From contig JAGTXO010000002.1 in assembly GCA_019448385.1 (NCBI GenBank), forward strand, positions 434,001-498,000: a stretch of DNA of 64,000 bases, read 5' to 3'. Positions 1-9,086 of this stretch are shown here, one piece after another. The stretch comes from Diacronema lutheri. Its lineage: Eukaryota; Haptophyta; Pavlovophyceae; Pavlovales; Pavlovaceae. Below the pieces are notes generated by a model. It was given only the letters and a program-made list of their open reading frames with translations. It did not search any database and was not told the DNA's origin. A program made the translations under genes and the position numbers. Numbering within the stretch: the stretch's first letter is position 1; every line of letters begins with the position of its first letter.

Positions 1-869
1 GCGAGAGCGCGCGGCACGTCGGGCGGAAAGCAGCGTAGCCAGCAGCGTGCCCTCTCAAAGAGGACGAGCGGGTTATTCTTGTCGAGCCTCGCGCAGCGCG
101 AGAGCGTGAGCGCCGCGCCCTCCGCGTTGCCCATCCGCACCTCGCGCTGTGCACGCTGGCGCATCTGCGTCGGGAGGGTCGGGTCGAGCGCGTGTGCCGC
201 CTCAAAATCGGCCTGCGCCTCTGAGTCGTCCTCGCCGCGCAGCTCCATCCGCGCGCAGCCGCGGTACATGAGCGAGACGGCGCGGCCGCGGTCGTCGCGC
301 AGCACCTCGCTCAGCACCGCCTCCGCGCGCTCGTGCTCGGAGAGCTCAAAGAGGCAGCGGCCGTAGGCCTCCTTGGCGTCGTTGTCGTCGTCGATGGAAC
401 AAATCGCCATCGTGTGCGTGTACGCCGCCATCGCCTCCTCGTATCGGTCCATGGCGAGAAGAGCGCCCGCGAGTGACTTGAAGAGCTGCGGCGTGAGCGG
501 CTGCACCTTGATTGCAGCCGAGTAATCGGCGATCGCCGCCGCGTACGCCTCCATCAGCTCATACGCGTTGCCTCGACCATACAGCGCGTCGACGCGCGGG
601 CTTGCGTCGAGCAGCGCGCTCGTGAAGCAACGCACCGCCGGCTCGGCGTACCCGCTCGTCAGGTAGGCTTGCCCCATCGCCACGTAGTCGTCGGGCGACC
701 GTTTGCCGTTGGCGTGGCGCGACGCCTTGTACTCGGCGACGAGCCTGCGGCTGGTGGTGTTTGAGATGCCCGAATAAGGCGCGAGGCTCGCAGGCCCGCT
801 GGCCGAGAGTGGCGCCGCCGGCACGCCGGTGTCGGCGAGCAGTGCCGCCCTGTGTGCTCGCAGCGGCAT
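1..869 (-). CDS. TPR-repeat protein, partial (runs off left edge)
   Basis: The reverse strand is open from an ATG at 869 to the window edge, giving the first 289 residues of a longer protein. From about residue 60 it is built of 34-residue helical hairpins of the tetratricopeptide type, for example YGRGNAYELMEAYAAAI followed by a second hairpin with LLAMDRYEEAMAAY, with the usual small residues at the turn positions. TPR proteins act as scaffolds or co-chaperones; the exact partner cannot be told from this part, and no catalytic domain is visible. The first 55 residues are Ala/Ser rich without a clear targeting signal. The start lies 55 bp from the start of the divergent gene at 925, so the two probably share a promoter. 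The TPR call is firm; the role is unknown. Confidence 0.8.
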   Translation of the reverse strand, partial: MPLRAHRAALLADTGVPAAPLSASGPASLAPYSGISNTTSRRLVAEYKASRHANGKRSPDDYVAMGQAYLTSGYAEPAVRCFTSALLDASPRVDALYGRGNAYELMEAYAAAIADYSAAIKVQPLTPQLFKSLAGALLAMDRYEEAMAAYTHTMAICSIDDDNDAKEAYGRCLFELSEHERAEAVLSEVLRDDRGRAVSLMYRGCARMELRGEDDSEAQADFEAAHALDPTLPTQMRQRAQREVRMGNAEGAALTLSRCARLDKNNPLVLFERARCWLRCFPPDVPRAL

Positions 870-924
870 GGCGAAACGGCGGCAGTTTTAATGGCTCAAC
901 GGCTTTTCGACGCCGCGCTCGAGG
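870..924. promoter_or_regulatory. Divergent intergenic spacer, TPR gene and gene at 925
   Basis: This 55-bp gap separates two opposite start codons and must hold or border both promoters. It contains a short T-rich stretch (ttttaat) but no obvious TATA box. Confidence 0.35.
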
Positions 925-2058
925 ATGAGCTGGTGCGCGGCCGCGCTCGTGGCGACCCGCCTCGGCCGATGCCTCGCGATCTGCGTGCCCGAAGGCTCTG
1001 AGCTGCTCACGGGCAGGCTGTCTGTCTGCCTCGGTCCGCTCTGCCGGCTGCTCGCAAGCATGCTCGCACTGGAGCCCAAGTCGACCGCAGAACGGCGAGT
1101 GCGGCTCGGCGGGCTTGTCGTACTCGTGCGCGCGCGCGAGCAGTTTTACGTGGCGATCGTGCTCACGCGCATAGAGCACGTGCAGTCCGCCGGCGTCCTC
1201 GCCATCCAGCTCGCGTCTGCGGTCGACACGCGCGCATCACACGCGGTGCGGCTTGCCGCCGCGGCGGCGGAGGAGGACGCCGCTTCGGCTCTTGGCTCGT
1301 ACACCGCGACGTCCGCGCTGAACGGCGCGGCCGACGCGGCGAGTATTGAGCTGCGAACCCTCGAACCCTTTGCCGGCCTCGAGATGGACGTGCTGCGCCC
1401 CCTCCTCACCGCGCGGCCGTGCGCCGAGCGCCTGCTCACGCCTCTCCTCTCGCACCCGGCGGTGCTTGGCTCGTGCCTCCTGGAGATGCCAGATGAGTCC
1501 ACGCCCACGTCGACTCACGCGGCAGGCGCGCCGTTGCGCCTGCTCGTCGAGGCGCTGACGCGCGACCCTCTGCGCGCACCGCTCGTCGAGCTCATCCGCC
1601 TCACCGACGCGTCGGTGTGGTCCGCGCTCGCTGCCGTGTGCGCCGAATCGGCCAGCCGCGCAGCCGGCCAAGCGCCGCTTGCGCTGCCCGGCCTCGCGCG
1701 CGGACATCCGCACGCGGCGGAAGGTGTTGCGCGCGTTCGGGCGCTCGTCGGAGTGGGCAACCTCGGGCACGGCGCGAGAGCGCTGCTCGTTCTCTTTTAT
1801 GCAGCGCAGAGCGAAGTGCCGTCGACGACTCGCGCACGGTCCGCTGTGGACACGCGCAGGCGAGTGCCCGCTCGCGCATGGTGGCGCGTGCTGTCCTCAT
1901 GGCGCGTGCGCGTGCAGCCGCGGCCGATCGGACAGGCCGAGCTGGTGTGCAGCAGCGGCGGGGCACTCGCCTGTGTTCTGCCGCTCAAAGGCGAGGCCGT
2001 GCCTGCCGGGTTGACGGAGGTGTTCGCCGCGCTCTGTCATCCTGGCGCTGCCGCGTGA
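925..2058 (+). CDS. Conserved-looking protein of unknown function (377 aa)
   Basis: An uninterrupted frame from an ATG at 925 to a stop at 2058. The product is moderately hydrophobic and rich in Leu and Ala. Its first 100 residues alternate hydrophobic strands and helices (for example GGLVVLVRAREQFYVAIVL), which resembles a longin-like alpha/beta fold, but I do not recognise a family. There is no signal peptide or clear membrane span. It ends 39 bp before the end of the convergent RRP4 gene, and its start faces the TPR gene. An alternative ATG at 891 lies in another frame and stops after 36 codons. The composition matches the neighbouring host genes, so it is probably a real gene; no function is proposed. 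Confidence 0.5.
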   Translation: MSWCAAALVATRLGRCLAICVPEGSELLTGRLSVCLGPLCRLLASMLALEPKSTAERRVRLGGLVVLVRAREQFYVAIVLTRIEHVQSAGVLAIQLASAVDTRASHAVRLAAAAAEEDAASALGSYTATSALNGAADAASIELRTLEPFAGLEMDVLRPLLTARPCAERLLTPLLSHPAVLGSCLLEMPDESTPTSTHAAGAPLRLLVEALTRDPLRAPLVELIRLTDASVWSALAAVCAESASRAAGQAPLALPGLARGHPHAAEGVARVRALVGVGNLGHGARALLVLFYAAQSEVPSTTRARSAVDTRRRVPARAWWRVLSSWRVRVQPRPIGQAELVCSSGGALACVLPLKGEAVPAGLTEVFAALCHPGAAA

Positions 2059-2097
2059 GAGGAGGAGGCGGGGCCGACATTTGTCGCGCTCGCCCTA

Positions 2098-3015
2098 TCA
2101 TTCATCGGCCACCCGCACGCCCAGCACGCCGCTCGCCCGCAGCCCGTCTGCCAGGAGGATCGCATTCTCGGGCAGGAGCATGTCCCATGGCGACATGCCC
2201 GCCTCGATGCTTTTCTCGTACAGCGCGTGCACGGGCGCGGCCGCGACAGGCATGAAAAACCTGTCGAGCAGCACAATCGCGTTGCACACGCGGCATGTTC
2301 GCTCGCGCACGTGGAATGACGCATCGCTTTCCTGGGCTTCTTCGCCGATGCCGCCGTCGCGCGTGCTGCCTACGTCCATGGCGTCAGCCTTTGGCGAAAG
2401 CGCGGTCGCGATGCCCACCCAAATGAAGCCGTTCATCCCAAAGATGGTCGCCACCCCAAAGTCGAACGTGTGGAAATGCTGCTTCGCGCGCCGCACGAGA
2501 GACGGGGCCACAGTCACGAGCGTGCCGCAGCCCAACTTGCCATACTTGAGCGAGCGGGTGTGCAGAGACATGGCACCGTCGGCAAAAAAGGTTTGCACCT
2601 CCGCGCTGAGGACGTCGTGCTCGACGTAGAATTGGCGCATGTTGAGCTGGTCCTCCGCCGTCCGGCGGCGCTGTTCTCCGCCGGGCAGATTAATCGACGA
2701 GAGCAGGAGCACGCCCTTTTGCCGCGCATTCACGTCCACTTTCCAGCGCTTCGCGCCGACATCGACGACGCGGCACACCACCACGTCGCCCACCTCCCCG
2801 CCATACCGCGCATTGTACGGCCGCACGGACACGAGCTTGTTTACGCGCTCGACGACGCCGGCCACGGCCGCCACGAGCATGCCGTCCTTGACGTACGTTC
2901 CGTGGCCTCGAAGGAAACCAACCTCCTCGCAGAGCTCCTCGCCCGGCGTTACCCACGTCGCCCGCGCCCCCGCATGTGGCGGGGCGGGCGTGGCTGGCGG
3001 TCTCACCCAGAGCAT
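2098..3015 (-). CDS. RRP4: Exosome complex subunit RRP4 (EXOSC2)
   Basis: This 305-aa protein fits the usual length of Rrp4/EXOSC2 and has its parts in order. The N-terminal barrel has VTPGEELCEEVGFLRGHGTY near residue 25. An S1 RNA-binding domain follows, with VNKLVSVRPYNARYGGEVGD and the stretch SSINLPGGEQRRRTAEDQL. The KH-type end carries SLHTRSLKYGKLGCG and IFGMNGFIWVG. Rrp4 sits on the cap of the RNA exosome and threads substrate RNA into the core, acting in 3' processing of 5.8S rRNA and in nuclear and cytoplasmic RNA decay. There are no introns. The tail after about residue 235 has a CRVCNAIV pair of cysteines and is less conserved. It is transcribed away from the RBM28-type nucleolar gene across a 55-bp gap. 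Confidence in the family is high. Confidence 0.95.
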   Translation of the reverse strand: MLWVRPPATPAPPHAGARATWVTPGEELCEEVGFLRGHGTYVKDGMLVAAVAGVVERVNKLVSVRPYNARYGGEVGDVVVCRVVDVGAKRWKVDVNARQKGVLLLSSINLPGGEQRRRTAEDQLNMRQFYVEHDVLSAEVQTFFADGAMSLHTRSLKYGKLGCGTLVTVAPSLVRRAKQHFHTFDFGVATIFGMNGFIWVGIATALSPKADAMDVGSTRDGGIGEEAQESDASFHVRERTCRVCNAIVLLDRFFMPVAAAPVHALYEKSIEAGMSPWDMLLPENAILLADGLRASGVLGVRVADE

Positions 3016-3070
3016 TCACAGTTCAGACTTAAAACTGGGGTTCGGTACGTGCCGTCCGCGTCGCCGCACG
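3016..3070. promoter_or_regulatory. Divergent promoter of RRP4 and the RBM28-like gene
   Basis: Only 55 bp separate the two start codons. It contains an AT-richer patch (cttaaaact) in otherwise GC-rich DNA. Both genes serve ribosomal RNA maturation, so co-regulation from one promoter is plausible. Confidence 0.5.
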
Positions 3071-5817
3071 ATGGCGAGCGCATCGGCCGAGCTCGACGAG
3101 CAGACCGTCTTTGTGGAGAACCTGCCCTTCGATTTCACGCACGACAAGCTCGAGGCGGCTTTTGGTGACATTGGACCCGTGCGCGAGTGCTACGTGGTGG
3201 GTGTCCCTTGCCGCGGCATCGGCTTTGTCAAGTATGCCCTCCCGACCGACGCGCGCGCCGCGATTGAACTCCTGCACGGTAAGGAGGTGGGCGGGCGCAA
3301 GCTGCGCGTGAGCTTCTCGAAGCGCAAGGACGCGTCAAGGCGCGATCGCGCGGCGCGCGAGATCGGGAAGGGCGCCGCCGCGGCTGGTTGCGGGCGCAAG
3401 CCTGGCCCGCGCGCGTCGGGCGAGGTTGCGCGTGGCCGCAGCCGGCTGATCGTGCGCAACCTCGCGTGGAAGGTGGACGAGGCGGCGCTGCGCACGCTCT
3501 TCTCGGCGCATGGCGGCGTCTCCGAGGTGGTGCTTCCGCGCACGGCCGACGGCAAGGGCCGCGGCTTCGCCTTTGTCGAGATGACTTCGCATGCGGAGTG
3601 CGCTGACGCGATCGGATCGCTCAACCTCGCGCAGCTCCACAGCCGGCCAATCGCCGTCGATTTTGCCGTCGCGAAGGACCGCTACCAGGCAGCCACGGTG
3701 GTAGGAGGTGGCGCGAGCGACGCCGCCGCGGCGACGCTGGGCGCGTCGGCGCAGCCCGCGGCCGCTACCGTTGCCCAGAGCGCGCCTGGCGCGACCGCGC
3801 CTCTTGTCGCCAAGCGCGCCGCCAAAGCGCCGGGGCACAGGCCGAGCTCTGCCGCGGCCGAGGCGGCAGCCGTAGTGACGACCAAGGCGATCAAGCTTGC
3901 TGCCGAGCCGCCTGTCGATGCGAACGAGGTGAGCGGGCAGGAGGAGGGCGAGGAGGAGAGCGGGCAGGAGGAAGAGGCGGGCGCAGCCAAGAACGACGAC
4001 GACGACGACGACGAGGCCTCGGCCGAGCGCGGGTTCACCGAGGAGGCGGGGGAGGCGGCGGCCGACGCGATGGACGAACAGGGCGAGGAGAGCGGAGAGG
4101 GCGCAGACGCGCGAGTCGAGACGCGCACGTTGCGGCGCGACGGCGTGCCGCGCGCGGCTACGCCTGCCGGCGCGGACGAGCTGCGCCGAACGGCGTTCGT
4201 GCAGAACCTGTCGTTCGAGGCAACTGCCGACGAGCTGAAGCAGGCGCTCGGCGCGTCGCATGGCAAGGTGGTCTCGGCGCTGCTCGTGACTGACAAGGTG
4301 ACTGGGCTTTCTCGCGGCTCTGCCTTTGTGCGCTTCGCGTCAGAGCGCTCTGCGGCGGCCGCGTGCGAGGAGAGCGCGCGCGCCACGGTCGGCGCCGAGG
4401 GCGAGGGCATCTGGCTGCGCGGCCGGCAGCTCCGCGTGCTGCCCGCGGTCGACCGCTCGCGCGCGAGCGCGCTCATCGACGAGAACGCGCGCGAGCGTCT
4501 CGCGAGCAAGAAGGAGGGCGACTCGACGCACGGCAAGCACGCGGAGCTCGCCTCGCTCGGCGTGCTCTTCCCGAACGCGCCCGAGGCCGCCTCGTTCGCG
4601 CCCGCCGAGCTTCGCCGGCACGAGCAGGCGTGGGCAAAGAAGAAGGCGAAACTGAAGAGCCCCCACTTTGTCGTCTGCAAGACGCGACTCTCAGTACGCG
4701 CCATCCGCCATCGTTGCTCCGCTGCGCGCGCAGTGCGCATCACCACGGTCCACGGCTCGCCGCGCGCGCACAGGTCGGTGCTGCCACCCACCGCTTACCG
4801 CCGCGCCGCACCCCGTCGCGGTCCCCACGTGCGCAGGTGCGCAACGTGCCGTGGGCGATGAGCGAAACAGCGCTTGGCGAAATCTTCCTCGCGGCCGCGC
4901 AGCAGGCGGCCATGGCCGGCGAGTGCGAAGGTGCAAAGGCCGCGCCGGTGCTCAAGCACGCGAAGCTCGTCCTCGAGCAGAGCGCGGGAGGCGCGGTCGA
5001 CGCTGCAGTTGGTGGCGGTGGAGGCGGCGCGGCGCCCGCCGCAAAGCCGTCGCGCTCGGCGGGCTTTGGCTTCGTCGAGTTCGCGGAGCACGCCCATGCG
5101 CTTGCAGCGCTCCGACGCCTCGCGTTCAACGCGCAGGCGCTCGCGGTCGGCGGCAAGCCACCGCCAAAGCGCGGTCTCTTTGTCGAATTCGCCCTCGACG
5201 ATACGCGAAAGCTCGAGCTGCAGCGCCAGCGCCGGGAGCGTGCGCGCGCGCGCTCGCGAGGCGGCGGGATGGGCGACGCCGAGTCGGGACAGCTCGCCGC
5301 GAGATGGCAGATAGCCGCGCCAGATGGCGCGATGCGTGCGGGCGCGTCACGCGGCGCGCACAGTGCGCTCGGGCGCGGGCGTGGCGGCGCGCGCGACGCG
5401 GGCCGAGGTCGTGGCGGCGGACGGGGGAGCGGCGGAGCGGGCGCCGACGGTGCGCTCGCCGTAGCTGCCGTCGAGCCGCGCGCGGACGCCCCGCATGGCG
5501 GCCGCAGCCGAGGCGGCGGTCGTGGCGCAATGGCGTCCGGCCAGGTCCGGGGCGTGCGGGAGCAGGCGGAGGCGGAGACGCGCGGCGCTCCGTCGCCGCG
5601 TGCCACGCCCACGCCGGCCGGATCGCGGGGCGCTAAGCGGCCCGGGCCGCACGCACAGCAGCCGCGCGCAGGCGCCGAACCCGTGCCCGAGCGCGCGCGA
5701 AAGGTTCGTAAGGCGTCGGAGGCTGCGGACGACCGCGCGTTTGACTCGCTCGTCGCGCGGCACAAGAGCACGCTTGCGTCCGCGGCGAGCGGGCTGCGAG
5801 ACTGGATGGAGTTGTAG
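3071..5817 (+). CDS. Four-RRM nucleolar RNA-binding protein, RBM28/Nop4 type
   Basis: Two exons, 3071-4693 and 4837-5817, with a 143-bp GT-AG intron; both exons meet at a codon boundary, giving about 867 aa. Four RNA recognition motifs are seen, with RNP1 cores GIGFVKYA, GRGFAFVEM, GSAFVRFA and GFGFVEFAEHAHALAALR. An acidic linker rich in Asp and Glu (residues about 285-350) separates RRM2 from RRM3. The run KLKSPHFVVCKTRLSVRNVP across the intron is the typical start of the last RRM in RBM28/Nop4, and VEFALDDTRKLELQR closes it. The tail is Gly/Arg rich (GRGRGG repeats) as in many nucleolar proteins. Nop4 is needed for 60S ribosomal subunit assembly, and RBM28 is its animal counterpart. The start at 3071 puts RRM1 at residue 14. 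Confidence 0.9.
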
Positions 5818-5854
5818 GCTCGCCTTTTGCCCCTCTTGCCGTCCATCTCGCCAC

Positions 5855-5860
5855 AATAAA
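5855..5860 (+). terminator. Possible poly(A) signal AATAAA
   Basis: A canonical AATAAA lies 38 bp after the stop codon of the RBM28-like gene, in the convergent gap before the SET-domain gene. It is rare in such GC-rich DNA, but use as a signal is inferred. Confidence 0.3.
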
Positions 5861-5960
5861 TAGGTCGATCTGTGGGGCGAGGCGCAGTCGGGCGCGAGGA
5901 GTGAGAAGGCGCCCGGTGCAGTCCGGCCATCGCGCAGATCTACGCTCCTCTCTCGCTTTC

Positions 5961-8900
5961 TTATCGCTGCACGTCAGGCCTCGGGCCAGTTGCTGCAGCA
6001 CCGTGCGCGACGCCCGAGCCGAGCATGCCGAGGAGCGGCGACGGTGGCAAATCGATGCGCGTCAGTGCCGGCTGCGTGCTCGGCGCGGCGGCGGCCGCAC
6101 GCGCTGTGCCGCTCGGCAGCTCGTCGCCCGCTTGGACCGCTGCGCCCTCTGACGCGACGGCGCCGCCGCGCCCTCTGGCGCGCTCCCACATCGCGTGCGC
6201 AATCCGATCCACCAAGCAGCCGCCTGCCAGCCGCGCGCGCTTGGCACGCGCTCCGGACGGCCATGGCCGCTGCAAGGCCGCGCACTGCGCCGTGGCAGGC
6301 GCCAACGCCGGCGCGCCACCCTGCGTGAGCTGCTTGTTGTCGGCGGCACCTGGCGTCTCACCGACCGCATCCACGGCCTCGATGGCTGCGCGCACGGCGC
6401 CGCGCGGCTCTGCCGATGCGCGGCGCCCGTCGGCGGCGGGCGCGGACCCGGCGGCGGCTTCGACGGAGTGCACCGCGTCGCTGGGTGAGGCGGATGCGGC
6501 CGGGGCGCCCGCCGCCTCGCCGGCCGCGCGCGCGCTCGGACAGCGCGCCCGTTTCGCCGCGCACTCGGCCGGCGATTCCGCCCGCCGCTCGTCCGTGCCC
6601 CGCCGCGCGACGGCGGTGAGCGCGAGGAGTTGCAGGCGGACGAGCGCGTGCGCGAGCGAGCGGCTGCGCACCGTCCCTGCCCGCCGCGCGCTGCGTGCAG
6701 TCGCTCCGCTCCGTCGTGCAAAATGCCAGCGCAGAGCGCCGTGGAGAAGGGGCAGTTCCGTGCCCAGGCCCCACGCGGCCCACACATTCCGCGCGGGCTC
6801 GTCTGTGCCAACATCGCCATCGCGCGCCGCCACGGGCTGTGCGCGCTCGGCGGTGGCCTCATCCACGCCTTCGCCCGCGCTGGCCGCGCCGTGTGCGGGC
6901 TCAAGCGCCGCTGCCGGAAAGACGGGCTTACTCGCCGGCAGCCACGGCCGCTGCTGCGGTCGCGCGAGCCGGCGCGTTGCCGAAGCGATGGGTGTCGCGC
7001 CCCAGATCTCGATGGTTCGGCGGGGCAGTTGCACCGACGCGAACGCGAACGGGCCGCGCGCGCTCGCGCCCTTTGCAGCGCAGCGGAAGCCAAGCGTCGA
7101 CGCGCGCGGCGCGCCGGCGCTGCGCGGCGCGCGCGCGGCGCGCACGTCGTCGCCAGCGTGGCGCTGTCTGATTTGCAAGTGCGCGTGCGCGGCGACGGCG
7201 TCGGCGCGCCGCTGGCGCGCCGCGTACAGGCGCAGCGCGTTCGCACCGCCCGCCGCGCCCGCCGCCGCCGCCGCCGCCGCCGCTCCACCCTCACCGCCGA
7301 CGCCGCCGCCGCCCGCCTCCGCAACGCCGCGGCAGCACGCGCCGCTCGCGCCGGCGCCACCCGCGCCGCCCGTGGCATGCCCGCTCTTCTGGAGCCGCCG
7401 CCGGGCGGCTGCAGCGCGCGCGACCAGCCGCGCCATCTTCTCCTCCTCGGCCGCGTCGGCGATGGCGCGCGCCGCCGCCGCCGCGCGCGCGCCCGCGCCG
7501 CTGGGCGCGCGCCGCTGCACCGCGCCCGCGCGCGCGCGCGCCTCCTTGCCCATCGCGGCCTGCGCGCGCGCGCCGCGCAGCGCGGTCGCGGTCGCTTCGG
7601 CGCGCGCGCGCTTGCGCCCGCGCGCCGTCGCTGCGGCCTGCGCGCTCGCGCGCGCGAGCTCCGCGTGCGCGTGCGCGGCTGCCTGCGCGGCCTCCTCCGC
7701 TGCGGCCGCGTCCGCCTCCCAGTCGTCGACAAACGGGCGCATTGAGTGGTAATTGTACGTCACCTCCTCGCCGGCGCGCAGGTCGCGGACGGCACGGAGC
7801 ATCGGCACGCGCGGCAGCAGCGAGAACGCCTCGCCCGTGCCGAGCGGCATGAACCAGAGGTAGCTCGTCGTGTGATACGGGTCGTGATTTGCCAGCGACC
7901 CGCAGCCCTGCTCCCACTGGGTGGCTTCTCTGCCATCGATCGGCACAAAGTTGCCCTCGCTGTCGGGCGAGTCGGTCACGTTGCCTGCGAACTGGAAGCC
8001 GTCGACGAGCATGTCCGAGTCCGAGATGCGCAGCACGTAGGAGGCACAGTGGTCGCGCTTGCGCTGCTCGCCAGCCGCCAAGCCGATCACCTCGCCGCCG
8101 TAGAGCGTCACCTTTTTCAAATGTGCGGGCGAGCGATGGGGGTGGGGGTGGGGGGGGAGGGGGGGGGCAAGGCAAAGAGGGGGGGGGTGAACGGAGCGCC
8201 CCTGTGAGGGCGCGCGCCGCGCGCGCGCGCACACCGGCTCGTCCTTGGCGTAGTCCCTACCCGCGAAGAGACCTCGGCCGAGCTTTGTGCCGAAGAGCTC
8301 GAGCGTCTTCGACTCACGGATGCGCACGCCGCCATTGGCGAGGGTGCCGAGGCTCTTGAAGCGCGGATCGACGCCCGCACTCAAATGGCCCAGCTGCAGC
8401 AGCTCGCGCAGCGGCGCGAGCAGCGCCTCTTGCTGGTACGTGAGGCCGGTGCCGGACTTGAAGCCATGGTCACACCCGCCGACGCCGCACCACCCGTCGC
8501 CGTCCGCGCCGTCGGGTGCGCGGAGGCGGCGCGAGCGGCCGTTGGCCTGCTGCGCACCTACGCCCAGCGTACGCGCCCCGCTCCCGACGCCCTCCGACCC
8601 GGCGCTGCTCTGCTGGCTGAGCGCGGACGGGTGCGGCCCGCAACCGCCTCCGTCCGCGTGGCCCGCAGCCGCGGCCGCGGCCGCGGCCGCGGCCAGCCGG
8701 CGCTCGCGCTCGAGCTGGCGCTCCTTGAGCGTGAGCGGCGGTTCGGTCCGTGGCGCGAGGACAGCGTGCGCCTCCGGCGGAGGCACCGGGCACGCGTCGC
8801 CGGACTGACCATGCGGCATGCCCGCGGCGCGCGCGGCGCCCACGCGCGCGGACGACTCATTGCCCTTGTCGTGCGGCGCGCACGGCGCTTCGGCGGCGGG

Positions 8901-8978
8901 AGCCGTCGCGCCCGCGGCGGTTTGCCCCTTAGCCCACTCGCCGACGCGCTTCCGCGGCACCATGCGGTTCTCGCTCAT
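5961..8978 (-). CDS. SET-domain protein (probable lysine methyltransferase)
   Basis: Two exons on the minus strand, 8978-8235 and 8111-5961, with a 123-bp GT-AG intron (8234-8112); the product is about 964 aa. The SET domain starts near residue 230 (LFGTKLGRGLFAGRDYAKDEP) and is split by the intron just before VTLYGGEVIGL. It continues with YVLRISDSDMLVDG, the N-H pseudoknot motif SLANHDPYHTTSYLW and the closing GEEVTYNYHS. SET proteins transfer methyl groups from S-adenosylmethionine to lysines of histones or other proteins; the substrate is not told by the sequence. No post-SET cysteine cluster is seen. The long C-terminal half is Ala/Arg-rich low complexity. The intron length is a multiple of three, so unspliced readthrough would insert about 41 residues into the domain. 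I chose the ATG at 8978 because the upstream ones lie inside the divergent transporter gene. Confidence 0.8.
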   Translation of the reverse strand: MSENRMVPRKRVGEWAKGQTAAGATAPAAEAPCAPHDKGNESSARVGAARAAGMPHGQSGDACPVPPPEAHAVLAPRTEPPLTLKERQLERERRLAAAAAAAAAAGHADGGGCGPHPSALSQQSSAGSEGVGSGARTLGVGAQQANGRSRRLRAPDGADGDGWCGVGGCDHGFKSGTGLTYQQEALLAPLRELLQLGHLSAGVDPRFKSLGTLANGGVRIRESKTLELFGTKLGRGLFAGRDYAKDEPVCARARRAPSQGRSVHPPPLCLAPPLPPHPHPHRSPAHLKKVTLYGGEVIGLAAGEQRKRDHCASYVLRISDSDMLVDGFQFAGNVTDSPDSEGNFVPIDGREATQWEQGCGSLANHDPYHTTSYLWFMPLGTGEAFSLLPRVPMLRAVRDLRAGEEVTYNYHSMRPFVDDWEADAAAAEEAAQAAAHAHAELARASAQAAATARGRKRARAEATATALRGARAQAAMGKEARARAGAVQRRAPSGAGARAAAAARAIADAAEEEKMARLVARAAAARRRLQKSGHATGGAGGAGASGACCRGVAEAGGGGVGGEGGAAAAAAAAGAAGGANALRLYAARQRRADAVAAHAHLQIRQRHAGDDVRAARAPRSAGAPRASTLGFRCAAKGASARGPFAFASVQLPRRTIEIWGATPIASATRRLARPQQRPWLPASKPVFPAAALEPAHGAASAGEGVDEATAERAQPVAARDGDVGTDEPARNVWAAWGLGTELPLLHGALRWHFARRSGATARSARRAGTVRSRSLAHALVRLQLLALTAVARRGTDERRAESPAECAAKRARCPSARAAGEAAGAPAASASPSDAVHSVEAAAGSAPAADGRRASAEPRGAVRAAIEAVDAVGETPGAADNKQLTQGGAPALAPATAQCAALQRPWPSGARAKRARLAGGCLVDRIAHAMWERARGRGGAVASEGAAVQAGDELPSGTARAAAAAPSTQPALTRIDLPPSPLLGMLGSGVAHGAAATGPRPDVQR

Positions 8979-9086
8979 CGCGTGGGCCCCCGTCCCCTGG
9001 CCTCCTTTGGGTTCCTCGTCGCGCGCCGTGCGTGATGGCGAAGGCGCGCTCCGCAACTCCTCGGCCGAAAACGTGCGCCGGAAGTC
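8979..9086. promoter_or_regulatory. Divergent spacer, SET-domain gene and nucleotide-sugar transporter
   Basis: A 108-bp gap between two start codons. No TATA box is visible; the DNA is GC rich with ccgaaaacg near 9065. Confidence 0.35.

Noticed and set aside
925-2058. Assignment of the unknown protein to the Fuzzy/Mon1 longin families
   Set aside because: Only a general alternation of strands and helices; no family motif could be matched by eye.
5347-5930. Minus-strand frames over the tail of the RBM28-like gene
   Set aside because: Mirror frames of Gly/Arg-coding repeats.
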